This document shows positions 57,093 through 64,000 of a DNA stretch of 64,000 bases, one piece after another. A program made the translations under genes and the position numbers. The stretch spans positions 9,593,677-9,657,676 of the forward strand of contig QVOM02000103.1 of assembly GCA_003586115.2 (NCBI GenBank), given 5' to 3'. This DNA is from Salvator merianae. Taxonomy: Eukaryota; Chordata; Lepidosauria; Squamata; Teiidae. Every line of letters starts with the position of its first letter. Positions within the stretch are counted from its first letter, which is position 1. Below the pieces are notes generated by a model. That model was not told where the DNA came from. It did no database searches and saw only the letters and a program-made list of their open reading frames with translations.

Positions 57093-62994
<5,902 letters not shown>

Positions 62995-64000
62995 CTGGGA
63001 AGAAAAAGACAATATGGAGTTTAAAGAACCAGTTAATATATTATTCTGCAGAACTTTGGTAAAGGAAGACTGAAGTGTTTTTAATAATCCTGTAGACAGG
63101 ATTTATATTAACAGAATCATAGAGTTAGAACAGGCCATCTAGGCTACTGTTTCCCACAGTGAGGTGCATGTACTCCCCAGTGGTACACAAAAGATTTTCA
63201 GGGGCATAACTTCTTTTATTTCATCACAATTTTTTAACCTGCTGAAAGCAATTATTTAGACTATAGAAAAACAGTATTATTATCACTTCCCTCAGATCAA
63301 CGTTGTTTGAAAAGGGCATAACCAGTATAACTAAAATCTCAAAAGGAGCACATGATTATTGAAAGTCTGGGAAAAGCTGATCTCTAGGCCATTAGGTCTA
63401 ATACAGCAGTTACCTTTTTAATCCCACACTTCCTCCAAGGGGCTTCCATTTATCCACACAGTTTGCAAACGATGATATTACAAATCCTACAGTTTGGAAG
63501 GCCAACCTTGTCTTGGGAAATAGATTAGCATAGCCTTTCCTCAAATGGTGTTTGTCTGACATTTTAGATAACGACCTCTATCACCCCTGACTATTGAGCA
63601 TACTGTTTAGAACTTATCGTAATACAAAACATCTGGAGACGAAGTAAGTTGAGAGGCTATATAGTGCCAAGAGACAGACTAGATGTATGCAACCAAATGA
63701 ATTTACAGTCTAAACAGTAATCTGAATTATATTATCTTTGGTCCATGTCTAATATTCTAGCTACTTGCTGTGCTGGCTCCTCATACAAAATCATCTGCAT
63801 GGAAGTCTAAAAATATTTTTCTTTTTTTTGGAGTGACACGACAAAGACAGATCCAGTGTTGTTATGTTTAGTTACTCTGAAAATCTGGCGGCTGTTAGCA
63901 TGAGAGCACCATGTCATCATGTAGGATGGGAAAAGAAGTAGGGGGGAAAGGAAAGCAGAAATAATTTTTTTTGGCTCCTCTTCAACTTACCCTTGCTCTC
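62995..64000 (-). other. STX18 intron (continues past window edge)
   Basis: AGAATCATAGAGTTAGAACA near 63,114 resembles a CR1 3' terminus. No coding exon is supported up to the right edge. Confidence 0.55.

Noticed and set aside
63991..64000. GAGAGCAAGG followed by GTAAGT on the minus strand, as the end of a further STX18 exon
   Set aside because: The next exon begins in phase 0 and the residues known to precede FEQENQ (IQM) would require an exon ending in ATG. This end does not fit, and only ten bases are visible.

Overview
This window is vertebrate nuclear DNA, most likely from a squamate reptile (lizard or snake). Coding sequence sits in small exons separated by kilobase introns with GT-AG borders. 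The repeats are the mix typical of squamates: CR1, L2-like and L1 LINE pieces, a tRNA-derived SINE, a 5S-rRNA-derived SINE, and short non-autonomous DNA transposons. The species call is inference. The gene calls rest on translated exons that I recognise.

Three protein-coding genes are present, in the order known from human 4p16: ZBTB49, NSG1, STX18. (1) Positions 663-13,073 (+) hold the last five coding exons of ZBTB49. They encode six complete C2H2 zinc fingers and the C-terminal tail; the BTB domain and any earlier finger lie upstream of the window. (2) Positions 34,951-54,326 (+) hold the complete 185-codon NSG1 (NEEP21/p21) coding sequence in four exons. It is preceded by a CpG-rich promoter region at about 33,430-34,760 and a probable non-coding first exon ending at 34,332. 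(3) Positions 62,994-57,093 (-) hold the last four coding exons of STX18, covering the SNARE motif and C-terminal membrane anchor; the rest of the gene lies beyond the right edge. NSG1 and STX18 converge, and their poly(A) signals are only about 130 bases apart (56,199 and 56,337).

The 20 kb between ZBTB49 and NSG1 (13.2-33.4 kb) has no recognisable host gene. It holds a 5'-truncated L1 (about 16.4-19.8 kb, minus), an L1 3' end (about 22.6-23.2 kb, plus), a palindromic MITE, several related short DNA-transposon-like repeats, and a CR1 copy split by a 1.2 kb insertion. The NSG1 introns hold a second copy of the palindromic MITE, an L2-like LINE, an unusual three-copy inverted/direct repeat cluster at 40.1-41.5 kb, and two SINEs. 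The STX18 introns hold L2-like and CR1 fragments on the same strand as the gene.

The three genes share no operon-like logic. ZBTB49 is a nuclear transcription factor, NSG1 a neuronal endosomal membrane protein, and STX18 an ER SNARE. I found no new biological system. The observations most worth following up concern repeats: the two palindromic MITEs, the nested insertion in CR1, the shared-terminus MITEs, and the 40-41.5 kb repeat cluster.
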